64,000 bases of DNA from contig NZ_FMZX01000011.1 in assembly GCF_900101615.1 (NCBI RefSeq), positions 1 to 64,000 on the forward strand, in the 5' to 3' direction. The DNA is from Belnapia rosea. GTDB taxonomy: Bacteria; Pseudomonadota; Alphaproteobacteria; Acetobacterales; Acetobacteraceae. The position numbers and the translations under genes were made by a program. The notes below the pieces were generated by a model. The model worked only from the letters and a program-made list of their open reading frames with translations. It had not been told where the DNA came from and did not search any database. Below, piece by piece: positions 17,536 through 26,626 of the stretch (positions are counted from its first letter, which is position 1; each line of letters begins with the position of its first letter).

Positions 17536-18518
17536 CCCGCAACCTCCACACGAGGATCGATGATGGCGTAGAGCAGGTCGGTCAGCAGGTTGAACAGCAC
17601 GACCATGACGCTGGTGCAGAAGAAGACGCCGAGCAGCACCGGGTAGTCCCGCGCCAGCAGCGCCTCGAAGGCCAGCCGCCCGATGCCCGGCCAGGCGAAG
17701 ACCGTCTCCACCAGGATCGAGCCGCCAAGCAGCTGCCCCGCCTGGATGCCGGCGAAGGTGATGACCGGCAACAGCGCGTTGCGCAGCACATGCGCCCGCA
17801 GGATGCGCCCCTCCGGCACACCCTTGGCCCGGGCCGTCTTGACGAAATCCTGGTCGGCGACCTCCAGCATCGTCGCCCGCGTCAGCCGGGCATAGACGGC
17901 AAGGTAGAACAACCCCAGCGTCAGTGCCGGCAGCAGCAGATGCTGCGCCACATCCCAGACCACCTCCAGCCCATGCATCTCGACGCCGACGCTGCTCATG
18001 CCGAAGCTCGGCAGCCATTCCAGCCAGACCGAGAAGACCAGCACCAGCATCAACCCCACCCAGAACAGAGGCGTCGCATAGAAGGTGAGCGCGATGACGG
18101 TGATGACGCTGTCGGCCCAGCGCCCGACCCGCTGCGCCGCCAGCGCGCCCAGGGTGACGCCGGCCGCCAGGGCAAACGCAAAGGCGGCGCCCGTCAGCAG
18201 CAGCGTTGCCGGCAACCGCTCCAGCACCAGCGCCGCCACCGGCTGCTGCTGCCGGTGGGAAAAGCCGAGATCGAGCGAGAGCACGCTCTTCAGATAGATC
18301 CAGAGCTGCACATGGAGCGGCTGGTCCAGCCCGAACTGCCGCCGCAACTGCTCGAGGAAGACCGCATCCGCCGCGCCCGATTGCCCGGCGATGACGCTGG
18401 CCGGGTCGCCCGGCGCCGCATGCACCAGCAGGAAGTTGCAGACGACGATCGCCAGCACGACGATCGCCGCCTTCACCCCCCGCCGCAGCAGGAAGCCGGG
18501 CAGCTTCGAGGCTTCCAT
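17532..18518 (-). CDS. Dipeptide ABC transporter permease (DppB type)
   Basis: A 328-residue inner-membrane permease with the DppB/OppB layout: N-terminal helix (AAIVVLAIVVCNFLLVHAAPGDPA), large periplasmic segment with FLEQLRRQFGLDQPL, and a five-helix transport domain. Characteristic sequences are the APGDPA motif after helix 1 and the cytoplasmic loop DFVKTARAKGVPEGRILRAH, the permease EAA loop. It is the second gene of the operon: its ATG overlaps the stop of the binding-protein gene by one base (TGATG) and its stop overlaps the TTG of DppC. Confidence 0.92.
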   Translation of the reverse strand: MEASKLPGFLLRRGVKAAIVVLAIVVCNFLLVHAAPGDPASVIAGQSGAADAVFLEQLRRQFGLDQPLHVQLWIYLKSVLSLDLGFSHRQQQPVAALVLERLPATLLLTGAAFAFALAAGVTLGALAAQRVGRWADSVITVIALTFYATPLFWVGLMLVLVFSVWLEWLPSFGMSSVGVEMHGLEVVWDVAQHLLLPALTLGLFYLAVYARLTRATMLEVADQDFVKTARAKGVPEGRILRAHVLRNALLPVITFAGIQAGQLLGGSILVETVFAWPGIGRLAFEALLARDYPVLLGVFFCTSVMVVLFNLLTDLLYAIIDPRVEVAG

Positions 18519-20107
18519 CAGGCGGTCAGGAAGACGTCGTCGAAGCTGGCATGCACGCCGAGGCCGTTGGTGATGGCGTTGCGCACCTTTTTGTCATGGA
18601 TGGTCGGGAAGGCCATCTCCATCAGCCAGATCTGCGGCACCTCCTCGCAGAGGATCTTCTGCACCGCGCTGAACGCCGCCTGCCGGTCCTTTGGATCGGC
18701 CGAGTTCCGCGCCGTGGCGAAAAGCTCATCCACCTTCGGGTTCGCGTAGCCACCCGTATTGGTGAAGGTCACTTTCTGGATGTTGGTGGAAACATAGGTC
18801 CGCTCCACGCCAAGCGTCGGGTCGCCGAACTGGTAGACGAAGTTGATGGTCGTATCGTATTCCCAGGCGCCGACGCGCCGGGCCCAGCTGCCCGCATCGG
18901 TGCTCTCCAGCTCCACCGCAATGCCGACTTGGCGCAGTGACTGCCGCAGATACTCGGCGAGGCGCGTCCAGACCTCCCCGTAAGGCAGCGTCAGGTGCTT
19001 CAGGGTGAAGCGCACGCCCTGCGCATTGGGCTTGAGCCCGGCGGCATCCAGCAGCGCCGCCGCCGCCTTCACGTCATAGCCGGCGATCTTGGCGCTCGCA
19101 TCATGGAACCGCGTGGTGGAGGCCACCGGGTTGGTGGCCGGCCTGCCGACACCGAACCACAGGCGCTGGGTGATGAAGTTCCGGTCGATCGCCATGCTGA
19201 TCGCCTGCCGGACGCGCACATCGTCGAGCGGCTTCACCCGGTGGTTCAACTCGATCCAGGACAGCGGCGAGAAATACTCCCAGCCCTTGATCGAGACCTC
19301 GAGATTCGGTCGTGACCGCATGGCCGGCACGTCGAAGGGCTCGATGTCGCTCGCCTGGGTGAGTTGCACCTGCCCGGTCTCCAGCGCCAGGCGCCGGCTC
19401 TGGCTGTCGGGGACGATGCGGTAGATGATGGCGTCGAGATAGGGCTGGCCCGGCTTCCAGTAATCGGCAAAGCGCTCGAGGCGGATGAAATTGCCGCGCT
19501 GCCACTCGGCGAAGCGGAAGGGGCCGGTGCCGACGGGCCGCTGCACCGCGGGCGCCGTGCGGTAGTCCTGCCCGTCGAACAGGTGCTTCGGCACGATGGC
19601 GCAGGCGCTGGTGTCGAACATCAGCAGGAATGGCTGGAAGGGCTGCTTGAGGGTAAGCCGCACCGTCAGCGGATCCGGCGCCTCGGCCTTGTCGATCAGC
19701 GCGAAGATGGCCCGGGCACGCGGCGCCAGCTCGAAATGGAATTTCGTGATGGAGAAGATGACGTCATCCGCCGTCATCGGCGTGCCGTCGTGAAACTTCA
19801 CCCCTTCCTGCAACCTGAAGACGTATTCGCGGCCGTCCGGGCTGATGGTCCAGCTCTTGGCGAGGACCGGGATGGGCTCCAGCGTCGGGCTGAAGGTCAG
19901 CAGGCCCTGGAAGATCTTGCCGGCGGCGACCAGGGTCGGCCCCTGGTTGTTCACGCCGATCTGCAGCACCGGCGGCTCCGGCGTCAGGATCGAGGTGAGC
20001 GTGCCACCGCGCCGCGGCGCGATGCCTTGGGCCAGAGCGTCCTGCACCCGCATGAGCACGGGCGCAGCGGCGGTCGCGGCCAGCAGGCCACGGCGCGATA
20101 CGGTCAT
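18518..20107 (-). CDS. Dipeptide/oligopeptide ABC transporter substrate-binding protein
   Basis: A 529-residue family-5 extracellular solute-binding protein. The N-terminus MTVSRRGLLAATAAAPVLM, with the twin-arginine SRRGLL motif, suggests Tat export, followed by an Ala-X-Ala-like site near DALAQG. The typical start of the mature protein (RRGGTLTSILTPEPPVLQIG) and motifs such as PDGREYVFRLQEGVKFHDGTP are clear. I start at ATG 20107 with a GGGGGA ribosome binding site; an upstream in-frame extension would pass through the promoter. It is the first gene of the operon, divergent from the deacetylase-like gene. Bound ligand (peptide or other) is not predictable from sequence. Confidence 0.9.
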   Translation of the reverse strand: MTVSRRGLLAATAAAPVLMRVQDALAQGIAPRRGGTLTSILTPEPPVLQIGVNNQGPTLVAAGKIFQGLLTFSPTLEPIPVLAKSWTISPDGREYVFRLQEGVKFHDGTPMTADDVIFSITKFHFELAPRARAIFALIDKAEAPDPLTVRLTLKQPFQPFLLMFDTSACAIVPKHLFDGQDYRTAPAVQRPVGTGPFRFAEWQRGNFIRLERFADYWKPGQPYLDAIIYRIVPDSQSRRLALETGQVQLTQASDIEPFDVPAMRSRPNLEVSIKGWEYFSPLSWIELNHRVKPLDDVRVRQAISMAIDRNFITQRLWFGVGRPATNPVASTTRFHDASAKIAGYDVKAAAALLDAAGLKPNAQGVRFTLKHLTLPYGEVWTRLAEYLRQSLRQVGIAVELESTDAGSWARRVGAWEYDTTINFVYQFGDPTLGVERTYVSTNIQKVTFTNTGGYANPKVDELFATARNSADPKDRQAAFSAVQKILCEEVPQIWLMEMAFPTIHDKKVRNAITNGLGVHASFDDVFLTA

Positions 20108-20126
20108 TATGATCCCCCAGGTGAAT

Positions 20127-20163
20127 TGTGCACATGCTAACGGCCCGTTCGGCGCATGGACAA
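20127..20163 (-). promoter_or_regulatory. Candidate promoter of the peptide-uptake operon
   Basis: On the minus strand TTGTCC (20163-20158) and TAGCAT (20139-20134) form a -35/-10 pair with an 18-bp spacer, upstream of the binding-protein ATG at 20107. The -10 runs into an 8-bp palindrome TGTGCACA (20127-20134), a possible operator. The TTG end of the -35 overlaps the upstream part of the divergent gene's reading frame, which argues for the shorter start of that gene. Seen by inspection only. Confidence 0.35.
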
Positions 20164-20191
20164 GGGCGCATCCGCTGCTAGCCTCCCCGGC

Positions 20192-21226
20192 ATGCGCGCT
20201 TTTTCCCACCCCGACCAGATGCGGCACACGCCGCGCTTCTTCCTCCAGCGCGGCCAGCTACGGCCGAACTTTGAAATCCCGGCCCGGGCCGAGGCCCTGC
20301 TCGCGGGGCTCGCCCGCCTCGGCATCACGCCGGAGACGGCGGCCGCTCCGGACCGCGCGGCGATCGAGGCGGTGCATGCGCCGGACTATGTCAGCTTCCT
20401 CGAAACCGCCCATGCAACCTGGCAGACGCTGCCCAATCCGGGCGACGAGGTGGTCGGCAATACCCATGCGACGGGCGATGCGCTCGCCAATGGCGGCCGC
20501 CGGCCCACCGGCATCATCGGCCAGGCCGGGTGGTACACGGCCGACACCTCCTGCCCGATCGGCGCCGGCACCTGGGAGGCGAGCTTCGCCGCCGCCGGTG
20601 TCGCCCTCGCCGCCGCGGCGGAAGCGGCCTCCGGGCGCCAGGCCTATGGCCTCTGCCGTCCGCCGGGGCACCATGCCTACCGCGCCCGGGCCGGCGGCCA
20701 CTGCTACTTCAACAACGCCGCCATCGCCGTCGCCGCCCTGCGCCGAGCCGGCGCGGCCCGGGTCGCCGTGCTCGACATCGACAGCCACCACGGCAACGGC
20801 ACCCAGGGCCTCTTCTGGGAGGACGGTACGGTGCTGACCGTCTCCGTCCATGGCGACCCATCGAACTACTACCCCTTCTTCACCGGCTATGCGGAGGAGA
20901 CGGGTGCCGGCGCGGGCGCCGGGGCCAACCGCAACCTGCCGATGCCGGCCGGCACCGGCGATGCCGACTGGCTCGGCGCCGTCGCCAACGGCATCGCCGC
21001 CGCGCGGGAATTCGGCGCCGAGGCGCTGGTCGTCTCCCTCGGCTTCGATGCCAGCGAGCACGAGCCGCTTGGCTTGCTCAAGGTCACGGCGGATGGCTTC
21101 GCCCGCGCCGGCGCCGACATCGCCGCCCTCCGCCTGCCGACCGCCATCATCCAGGAAGGCGGCTACAATGTGGAGGTCATGGGCAGCCTGCTGGAACGCT
21201 TCCTGACCGGCTGGGGCGAAGGCTGA
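20192..21226 (+). CDS. Histone-deacetylase-family amidohydrolase (acetylpolyamine amidohydrolase-like)
   Basis: A 344-residue zinc amidohydrolase of the arginase/deacetylase fold. The charge-relay pair is CRPPGHHAYRARAGG (His about 160 and 161); the zinc ligands are Asp and His in VLDIDSHHGNGT (about 197 and 199) and Asp in LGFDASEHEP (about 286); the transition-state Tyr is in GGYN (about 325). Bacterial members deacetylate acetylpolyamines or other acylated amines. Start at ATG 20192 (MRAFSHPDQM) matches the family; an in-frame start at 20156 would overlap the opposite promoter. It is divergent from the peptide-uptake operon, and an M19 dipeptidase follows with overlap (TGATG), so it likely handles acylated products of that system. 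Confidence 0.88.
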   Translation: MRAFSHPDQMRHTPRFFLQRGQLRPNFEIPARAEALLAGLARLGITPETAAAPDRAAIEAVHAPDYVSFLETAHATWQTLPNPGDEVVGNTHATGDALANGGRRPTGIIGQAGWYTADTSCPIGAGTWEASFAAAGVALAAAAEAASGRQAYGLCRPPGHHAYRARAGGHCYFNNAAIAVAALRRAGAARVAVLDIDSHHGNGTQGLFWEDGTVLTVSVHGDPSNYYPFFTGYAEETGAGAGAGANRNLPMPAGTGDADWLGAVANGIAAAREFGAEALVVSLGFDASEHEPLGLLKVTADGFARAGADIAALRLPTAIIQEGGYNVEVMGSLLERFLTGWGEG

Positions 21227-22206
21227 TGCTCACCCTCGACACCCATGTCGACATCCGCTGGCCCGACCCGCCGGACCCGCTGGCGGAAGGGCCGATGCGC
21301 GTCGACTTCCCGAAGATGCAGCGCGGCGGGCTGAACGCCGTGATCTTCATCGCCTATGTCGGCCAGGGGCGCCGCGATGCGGCGGGCCATGCCGCCGCCG
21401 CCGAGCGGGCCGAGGCCATGCTGCGCCACATCCGCGGCCGCGCCGATGGCGAGTCGCACCGCTTCTGCACCACGCCGGACGAGCTTGAGGCCTGCCATGC
21501 CGCCGGCGCGCTGGCCGTGCTCTCGGCGGTCGAGAATGGCTACGCCATGGGCCACGACCTCTCCGCCCCGGCACGGTGGCGGGCGCTCGGTGCCTGCTAC
21601 CTCACCCTGACGCATGACGGGCATAACGACCTCTCCGACAGCGCCCGGCCCCAGGCCCGGCTCGGCGATCGGGCGGCAGAGCATGGCGGCCTCTCCCCGC
21701 TCGGGCGCCAGGCCATCGCCGCGCTGAACGCGGCCGGGATGCTGGTCGATGTCTCGCATGTGGCAAAGAGCGCGATGCTGCAGGCGGCCGAGCTCTCCCG
21801 CTCGCCGATCGTCGCCACGCACACCGCCTGCCGCGCGCTGCACGACCACCCGCGCGGCATCGATGACGAGCAGCTCGATGCGCTGAAGGCGGTCGGCGGC
21901 CTCACCCAGATCACCGCCGTGCCGGCCTTCCTGCGGCCGACGCCGGAGGGCCAGCGCAACCCGGCAAGCGTCGAGGACATGGCCGACCATGTGGACCATG
22001 CCGTGCGCCGCATCGGCGTCGAGCATGTCGGCGTCTCCTCCGATTTCGACGGCGGCGGCGCGGTGGAGGGCTGGCAGAACGCGGCCGAGACCCCGAACCT
22101 CACCGCGGCGCTGGCCCGGCGCGGCTACGGCCCGCGGGAGCTTGGCCTGCTCTGGTCAGGCAACTTCCTCCGTGTCTGGCGCCAGGCCCTCACCATCGAT
22201 GGTTGA
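21226..22206 (+). CDS. M19 family membrane dipeptidase
   Basis: A 326-residue dipeptidase of the M19 (renal dipeptidase) family, which hydrolyses dipeptides, often with D-amino acids at the C-terminus. Zinc-site sequences: the N-terminal LDTHVDIRW (H-x-D), the His in VDVSHVAKSAM, THTACRALHDHPRG, and the final VGVSSDFDGGG. No signal peptide is present, so it should be cytoplasmic. The ATG overlaps the deacetylase stop (TGATG at 21224-21228). Its position beside the peptide importer suggests it finishes degradation of imported short peptides. Confidence 0.88.
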   Translation: MLTLDTHVDIRWPDPPDPLAEGPMRVDFPKMQRGGLNAVIFIAYVGQGRRDAAGHAAAAERAEAMLRHIRGRADGESHRFCTTPDELEACHAAGALAVLSAVENGYAMGHDLSAPARWRALGACYLTLTHDGHNDLSDSARPQARLGDRAAEHGGLSPLGRQAIAALNAAGMLVDVSHVAKSAMLQAAELSRSPIVATHTACRALHDHPRGIDDEQLDALKAVGGLTQITAVPAFLRPTPEGQRNPASVEDMADHVDHAVRRIGVEHVGVSSDFDGGGAVEGWQNAAETPNLTAALARRGYGPRELGLLWSGNFLRVWRQALTIDG

Positions 22207-22228
22207 TTTGTAACCGAAACAATATAGT
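22203..22228 (+). promoter_or_regulatory. AT-rich gap before the ComM-type gene, possible promoter
   Basis: The 33-base gap between the M19 and YifB genes is unusually AT-rich and contains TATAGT (22223-22228), a good -10; TTGATT lies upstream at 22203 but with only 14 bp spacing, so a proper -35 is not evident. The ATG at 22240 has no clear ribosome binding site. A separate promoter for yifB is plausible but unproven. Confidence 0.25.
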
Positions 22229-22239
22229 GTCGCGGGCGC

Positions 22240-23769
22240 ATGAACATCGCCCGCATCGCCACCTTCGCCTTCTCCGGCATCGAGGCCGTCCCGGTCGAGG
22301 TCGAGGTGCAGCTCGCCCCCGGCATTCCCGCCTTCCTCATCGTCGGCCTGCCGGACAAGGCGGTGGGCGAGAGCCGGGAGCGGGTGCGGGCGGCGCTGAT
22401 CGGCCTCGGCCTTTCCCTGCCGCCCAAGCGGGTGCTGGTGAACCTGGCGCCGGCCGATATCGTCAAGGAAGGCTCGCATTTCGACCTGCCCATCGCGCTC
22501 GGCGTGCTGGCCGCGATGGGCGTGGTGCCGCGCGAGGTGGTGGCCGGCCATGCCGCGCTCGGCGAGTTGTCGCTCGATGGCGCCATCCGCCCCGTCGCCG
22601 GCGTGCTGCCGGCGGCGCTCGGCGCCTCGGCGCGGGACCTTGGCCTGATCTGCCCGGCCAGCCAGGGTGGCGAGGCGGCCTGGGCCGGCCGGATCGAGGT
22701 GCTGGCGGCGCCCGACCTGCTGGCGCTGATGAACCATTTCCGCGGGACCCAGCTGCTCACCCCGCCGCAGCCGCCCCCACTCGAGTCCATCCCGACGCGC
22801 GGCCCCTGCCTGTCCGAGGTGAAAGGCCAGGAGAGCGCCAAGCGGGCGCTCGAGATCGCGGCCGCCGGTGGCCACAACCTCTTGATGGTCGGCCCGCCCG
22901 GCGCCGGCAAGTCCATGCTGGCGGCCCGTCTGCCGGCGCTGCTGCCCGACCTCTCCCCGGCCGAAGCCCTCGAGGTCAGCCTGGTGCATTCCATCGCCGG
23001 GCTGCTGCGCGATGGCCGGCTGGTCGTCCGTCCGCCCTTCCGCGAGCCGCACCACTCGGCCAGCCCGGCCGCGCTGATCGGTGGTGGTGGCCGGGCGCGC
23101 CCGGGCGAGATCAGCCTCGCCCATCACGGCGTGCTCTTCCTCGACGAATGGCCCGAATTTCCCCGCGCCGCGCTGGAGGCGCTGCGCCAACCGATGGAGA
23201 CGGGCCGGACCACCATCAGCCGGGCCAATGCGCATGTGACCTATCCGGCGCGCTTCCAGTGCATCGCCGCGATGAACCCGTGCCGCTGCGGCTATCTCGG
23301 CGATGCGCCCCGGGAGTGCGGACGGGCGCCGCGCTGCGGCGACGACTACCGGATGCGCCTCTCCGGCCCCCTGCTCGACCGGATGGACCTTGCCATCGAG
23401 GTCCTGCCGGTGCCGGCCAGCGAGCTGGCCCACGCCCCCTCCGGCGAGACCAGCGCCGCGGTCGCCGCCCGCATCGCCGCCGCCAGGGAGCGGCAGCGCG
23501 AGCGCTATGGGCCTGAGGGACCGCGCTGCAACGCCGTGGCCGAGGGCGCGGTGCTGGAACGCAGCCTCGGCGCGGACCAGCCGGCCCGGCAATTGGCGGA
23601 GCAGGCGGCCGACCGGCTTCGGCTTTCCGCCCGGGGCTATACCCGCATGCTGCGGGTGGCCCGCACCGTCGCCGATCTCGCGGGCAGCACCCCCGTGCAG
23701 CGCGGGCATGTCGCCGAGGCGCTGGCCTTCCGGCACCGCAGCACAGCCCCGGTGGCCAGCCCGGGGTGA
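22240..23769 (+). CDS. YifB/ComM family Mg-chelatase-like AAA+ ATPase
   Basis: A 509-residue ATPase of the YifB/ComM family: an N-terminal Lon-protease-like domain (about 1-170), an AAA+ MCM-like core with Walker A GPPGAGKSM (about 218-226), Walker B VLFLDEWPEF and a C-terminal Mg-chelatase-type domain (GYTRMLRVARTVADLAG). ComM drives branch migration of DNA D-loops during natural transformation; YifB homologues also occur in non-competent bacteria. No dprA or comF is adjacent. The start at 22240 gives the conserved N-terminus MNIARIATFAFSGIEAVPV. Four-cysteine cluster (CRCGYLGDAPRECG.APRCG) is visible at about 348-363 and may bind zinc. Confidence 0.9.
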   Translation: MNIARIATFAFSGIEAVPVEVEVQLAPGIPAFLIVGLPDKAVGESRERVRAALIGLGLSLPPKRVLVNLAPADIVKEGSHFDLPIALGVLAAMGVVPREVVAGHAALGELSLDGAIRPVAGVLPAALGASARDLGLICPASQGGEAAWAGRIEVLAAPDLLALMNHFRGTQLLTPPQPPPLESIPTRGPCLSEVKGQESAKRALEIAAAGGHNLLMVGPPGAGKSMLAARLPALLPDLSPAEALEVSLVHSIAGLLRDGRLVVRPPFREPHHSASPAALIGGGGRARPGEISLAHHGVLFLDEWPEFPRAALEALRQPMETGRTTISRANAHVTYPARFQCIAAMNPCRCGYLGDAPRECGRAPRCGDDYRMRLSGPLLDRMDLAIEVLPVPASELAHAPSGETSAAVAARIAAARERQRERYGPEGPRCNAVAEGAVLERSLGADQPARQLAEQAADRLRLSARGYTRMLRVARTVADLAGSTPVQRGHVAEALAFRHRSTAPVASPG

Positions 23770-23824
23770 TTCCACGCCCGCGGGCTTTGCTCTAGAAAGC
23801 GGGGCCCACGCCCGCAGGAGCATC

Positions 23825-25495
23825 ATGGCCCGCCTCATTCTCCTGCTGATTTGCCTTGCCCTCCCCGCCCATGCGCAGCGCCAGATGGTCGTCGCGGCCC
23901 ATCCCATGGCGGCGGAGGCCGGCCTCGCCATGCTGCGGGCCGGCGGCACCGCCATCGACGCCGCCATCGCCGCCCAGGCCATGCTGGCCCTGGTGGAGCC
24001 TCACGCCTCCGGCCTCGGCGGCGGCGCGCTGATGCTGCATTGGGATGGGGCACGCCGGCGCCTCTCCGCCTGGGACGGGCGCGAGACGGCGCCAGCCGCC
24101 GCCCCGCCCACGCTGTTCCTTCGCGACGGCCAGCCCATGGGCTTCCATGAGGCGGCGGTCGGTGGCCGCGCCGTCGGCGTGCCGGGCGCCATGCGCATGC
24201 TGGAGGCGGCGCATCGGCGACAAGGCACGCTGCCCTGGCCGCAACTCTTCGCCCCCGCCATCGCCGCCGCCGAGGCGGGCTTCACCGTGACCGCCCGCCT
24301 CGCCGCCCAGGTGGCCGCGGATGCCGAGCGGCTGCGGCGGGACCCGCAGGCCCGCGCCTATTTCCTGCCCGAGGGCAAGCCTGCTGCCGAGGGCGCCCGG
24401 CTCCGCAACCCGGCCCTCGCCGCCACGCTGCGCGCCATTGCCGAGCAGGGCGCCGATGCCCTGCATCGCGGCCCGATCGCCGCCGAGATCGCCGGCGCGG
24501 TGCGCGGCCATGCCAATCCCGGCCTGCTCACCACGGATGACCTGGCCGGCTACGCTCCGACGGAGCGGGAGGCGGTCTGCGGCCCCTATCGCGGCTTCAC
24601 CATCTGCTCCATGCCGCCGCCGAGTTCGGGCGGGGTCGCCGTGCTGCAGATCCTCGCCATCCTCGGTCATCAGGAGATGTCGGTCGATCCGCGCGGCATC
24701 GAGGCGGCGCATCTGCTCGGCGAGGCCGGCCGCATCGCCTTCGCCGACCGCAACCGCTACCTCGCCGATGCCGACCACGTGCCCGTGCCGGTACGCGGGC
24801 TGCTCGACCCGAACTACCTCCTGATCCGCGCCCAGCTCCTCGATCGGGACCGCGCGCTGGCGGCACTCCGCCCGGGTAACCCGCCCTGGCAGGGCGGAGC
24901 CCCGCTCGCCTCGCAGCCGCCGCAGCCGGAACATGGGACGAGCCATCTCTCGATCGTCGATGCGGCCGGCAACGCCGTCGCCCTGACCACCACCATCGAG
25001 GATGCCTTCGGCGCCCGGGTGATGGTGCGCGGCTTCCTGCTGAACAACGAGCTGACCGACTTCTCCTTCCTGCCCGAGATCGACGGCCGCCCGGTGGCGA
25101 ACCGGGTCGGCCCGGCCAAGCGCCCCCGCTCCTCCATGTCGCCGACCATCGTCTTCGGGCCGGAGGGCCTGCCGGTGGCGGTTCTCGGCTCGGCCGGCGG
25201 CTCGCGCATCATCGGCCATGTGGCGCAGACGTTGGTGGCGATGCTGGATTGGGGGATGGAGCCGCAGGCCGCCGTCTCCCTCCCGCGGATCGGCGCGCTG
25301 AACACCACGCTGGAGCTCGAGGCCGGCACCAGCGCCGCCGCCCTGGCTCCGGCACTCGAGGCACGCGGTTTCCCGGTCGAGGTGCGGGTGATGAATTCCG
25401 GCCTCACCGCCATCCGCATCCTGCGCGAACCGGGTGGGGTGAGGCTGCTCGGCGGCGCCGACCCAAGGCGGGACGGCACCGCCATGAGCGACTGA
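23825..25495 (+). CDS. ggt: Gamma-glutamyltransferase (exported)
   Basis: A 556-residue gamma-glutamyltransferase with a signal peptide (MARLILLLICLALPAHAQ), so periplasmic. The large-subunit motifs GGTAIDAAIAAQAML and ASGLGGGALML are present; the autocatalytic nucleophile is Thr at about 372 in EHGTSHLSIVDAAGNAVAL, followed by TTTIEDAFGARVM and the SSMSPTIV and GSAGGSRII motifs of the small subunit. It hydrolyses glutathione and other gamma-glutamyl compounds outside the cytoplasm. Start at ATG 23825 is set by the signal peptide; the reading frame is open far upstream through the ComM gene but that is out of family. A gamma-glutamyltransferase without signal is at 2830. Confidence 0.9.
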   Translation: MARLILLLICLALPAHAQRQMVVAAHPMAAEAGLAMLRAGGTAIDAAIAAQAMLALVEPHASGLGGGALMLHWDGARRRLSAWDGRETAPAAAPPTLFLRDGQPMGFHEAAVGGRAVGVPGAMRMLEAAHRRQGTLPWPQLFAPAIAAAEAGFTVTARLAAQVAADAERLRRDPQARAYFLPEGKPAAEGARLRNPALAATLRAIAEQGADALHRGPIAAEIAGAVRGHANPGLLTTDDLAGYAPTEREAVCGPYRGFTICSMPPPSSGGVAVLQILAILGHQEMSVDPRGIEAAHLLGEAGRIAFADRNRYLADADHVPVPVRGLLDPNYLLIRAQLLDRDRALAALRPGNPPWQGGAPLASQPPQPEHGTSHLSIVDAAGNAVALTTTIEDAFGARVMVRGFLLNNELTDFSFLPEIDGRPVANRVGPAKRPRSSMSPTIVFGPEGLPVAVLGSAGGSRIIGHVAQTLVAMLDWGMEPQAAVSLPRIGALNTTLELEAGTSAAALAPALEARGFPVEVRVMNSGLTAIRILREPGGVRLLGGADPRRDGTAMSD

Positions 25496-26626
25496 CTATT
25501 TCTGCCGCTCGATCCAGTCGTTCACATGCTTCAGCGACTGATTGATGACCTGATGCATGTCGAGATACTGGTAGGTTCCGCAGCGACCAATGAAGCCGCA
25601 CTCATTGGTCTTCTCGGCCAGCGCCTTGTACTTTTCATAGACCGCCTGGTACCGACCGTCGCTGGTCTTCACCGGATAGTACCGCTCCATGTTGTTGTCG
25701 ACATAGTCGCAGGGTTCCTCCTGCGTCAGCGTCTTGCGGCCGGTCCGGTGAACCAGGTGATCCGGGATGCGGGACCAGTCGGTCTCGCGCGTACGCGGCC
25801 CGGCATCGGTGAAATTGATCGTCGTCGCCGTGCCGGCACCCTCCTCCGCCGGCACGTCCCGGTGATGGAAGCGGATGGAGCGATAGGGCAAGGGGCCGAA
25901 GGTGAAGTCGAAATACTCGTCGATCGGCATGCTGTTGAAGCAGTAGTGGTAGTCCTTCAGCATGGACTTCGAGAATTCCCGCCCGATATCGACCGAGATC
26001 AGCGGATGGTCGAGGATGCGCTCGAAGGCGGCCGTGTAGCCGCCCTTGAACATGAATTGGTACTGATCATTCGGGAAATACCGGTCCTCGTCATCGAACC
26101 GGATCGGTATGCGCTTCACCACCGATGTATCCAGCTCCTCGAGGTCGAGCTCCCACATCTTCTTGGTGTAAGGCCGGAAAAAGAGATCCGTCAGGTCGGG
26201 CCCGATCTGCGACAGCAGGTACTCCGCCGCGTTGGACGGCGCCTCCATCGGCACGGCAAGGCTGTGCAGGAACTGCTCGGCCTCCGCCGCCGTCGGCAGG
26301 TCCACCTTGAACAGGCCCTCCAGCGTCCGCCGGTTGATCGGCATGGGCAGGGTGCGGCCATCGGCCAGCAACGCCTCCACCCGGTGCTCATAGGGCACGA
26401 ATTCCGTGAAGCGCTGCAGCCAGTCCACCACCCCCTTGTTGTTGGTGTGGAACAGATGCGGCCCGTAGCGGTGAACGCGGATGCCGTTCGGCAGAACCTC
26501 ATCGAAGGCATTGCCGGCAATATGCGACCGCCGGTCAATGACTTGGCAGCGATACCCGGCCTCGGCGAGCTGGCGTGCATGGACCGCGCCGGCAAATCCG
26601 GCGCCGACGATGAGGATGGATTGCAA
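25496..26626 (-). CDS. glf: UDP-galactopyranose mutase
   Basis: A 376-residue flavoenzyme converting UDP-galactopyranose to UDP-galactofuranose for polysaccharides. The N-terminus has the FAD-binding motif ILIVGAGFAGAVHARQLAEAG, then GGNAFDE-like IAGNAFDE, YGPHLFHTNN, and the conserved Arg-rich segment FIGRCGTYQYLDMHQVI close to the C-terminus; length matches the family (about 370-390). The start is most likely TTG at 26626, which has a GGAG ribosome binding site 7 nt upstream and puts the FAD motif at residue 4; no ATG fits. It is convergent with the exported gamma-glutamyltransferase and starts divergent from the CreA gene. Related sugar-nucleotide enzyme lies at the left edge. Confidence 0.9.
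   Translation of the reverse strand: MQSILIVGAGFAGAVHARQLAEAGYRCQVIDRRSHIAGNAFDEVLPNGIRVHRYGPHLFHTNNKGVVDWLQRFTEFVPYEHRVEALLADGRTLPMPINRRTLEGLFKVDLPTAAEAEQFLHSLAVPMEAPSNAAEYLLSQIGPDLTDLFFRPYTKKMWELDLEELDTSVVKRIPIRFDDEDRYFPNDQYQFMFKGGYTAAFERILDHPLISVDIGREFSKSMLKDYHYCFNSMPIDEYFDFTFGPLPYRSIRFHHRDVPAEEGAGTATTINFTDAGPRTRETDWSRIPDHLVHRTGRKTLTQEEPCDYVDNNMERYYPVKTSDGRYQAVYEKYKALAEKTNECGFIGRCGTYQYLDMHQVINQSLKHVNDWIERQK

Noticed and set aside
18518-20227. Longer start for the binding protein gene
   Set aside because: The additional 40 residues are not a signal peptide and would run over the promoter region; the Tat motif begins at 20107.
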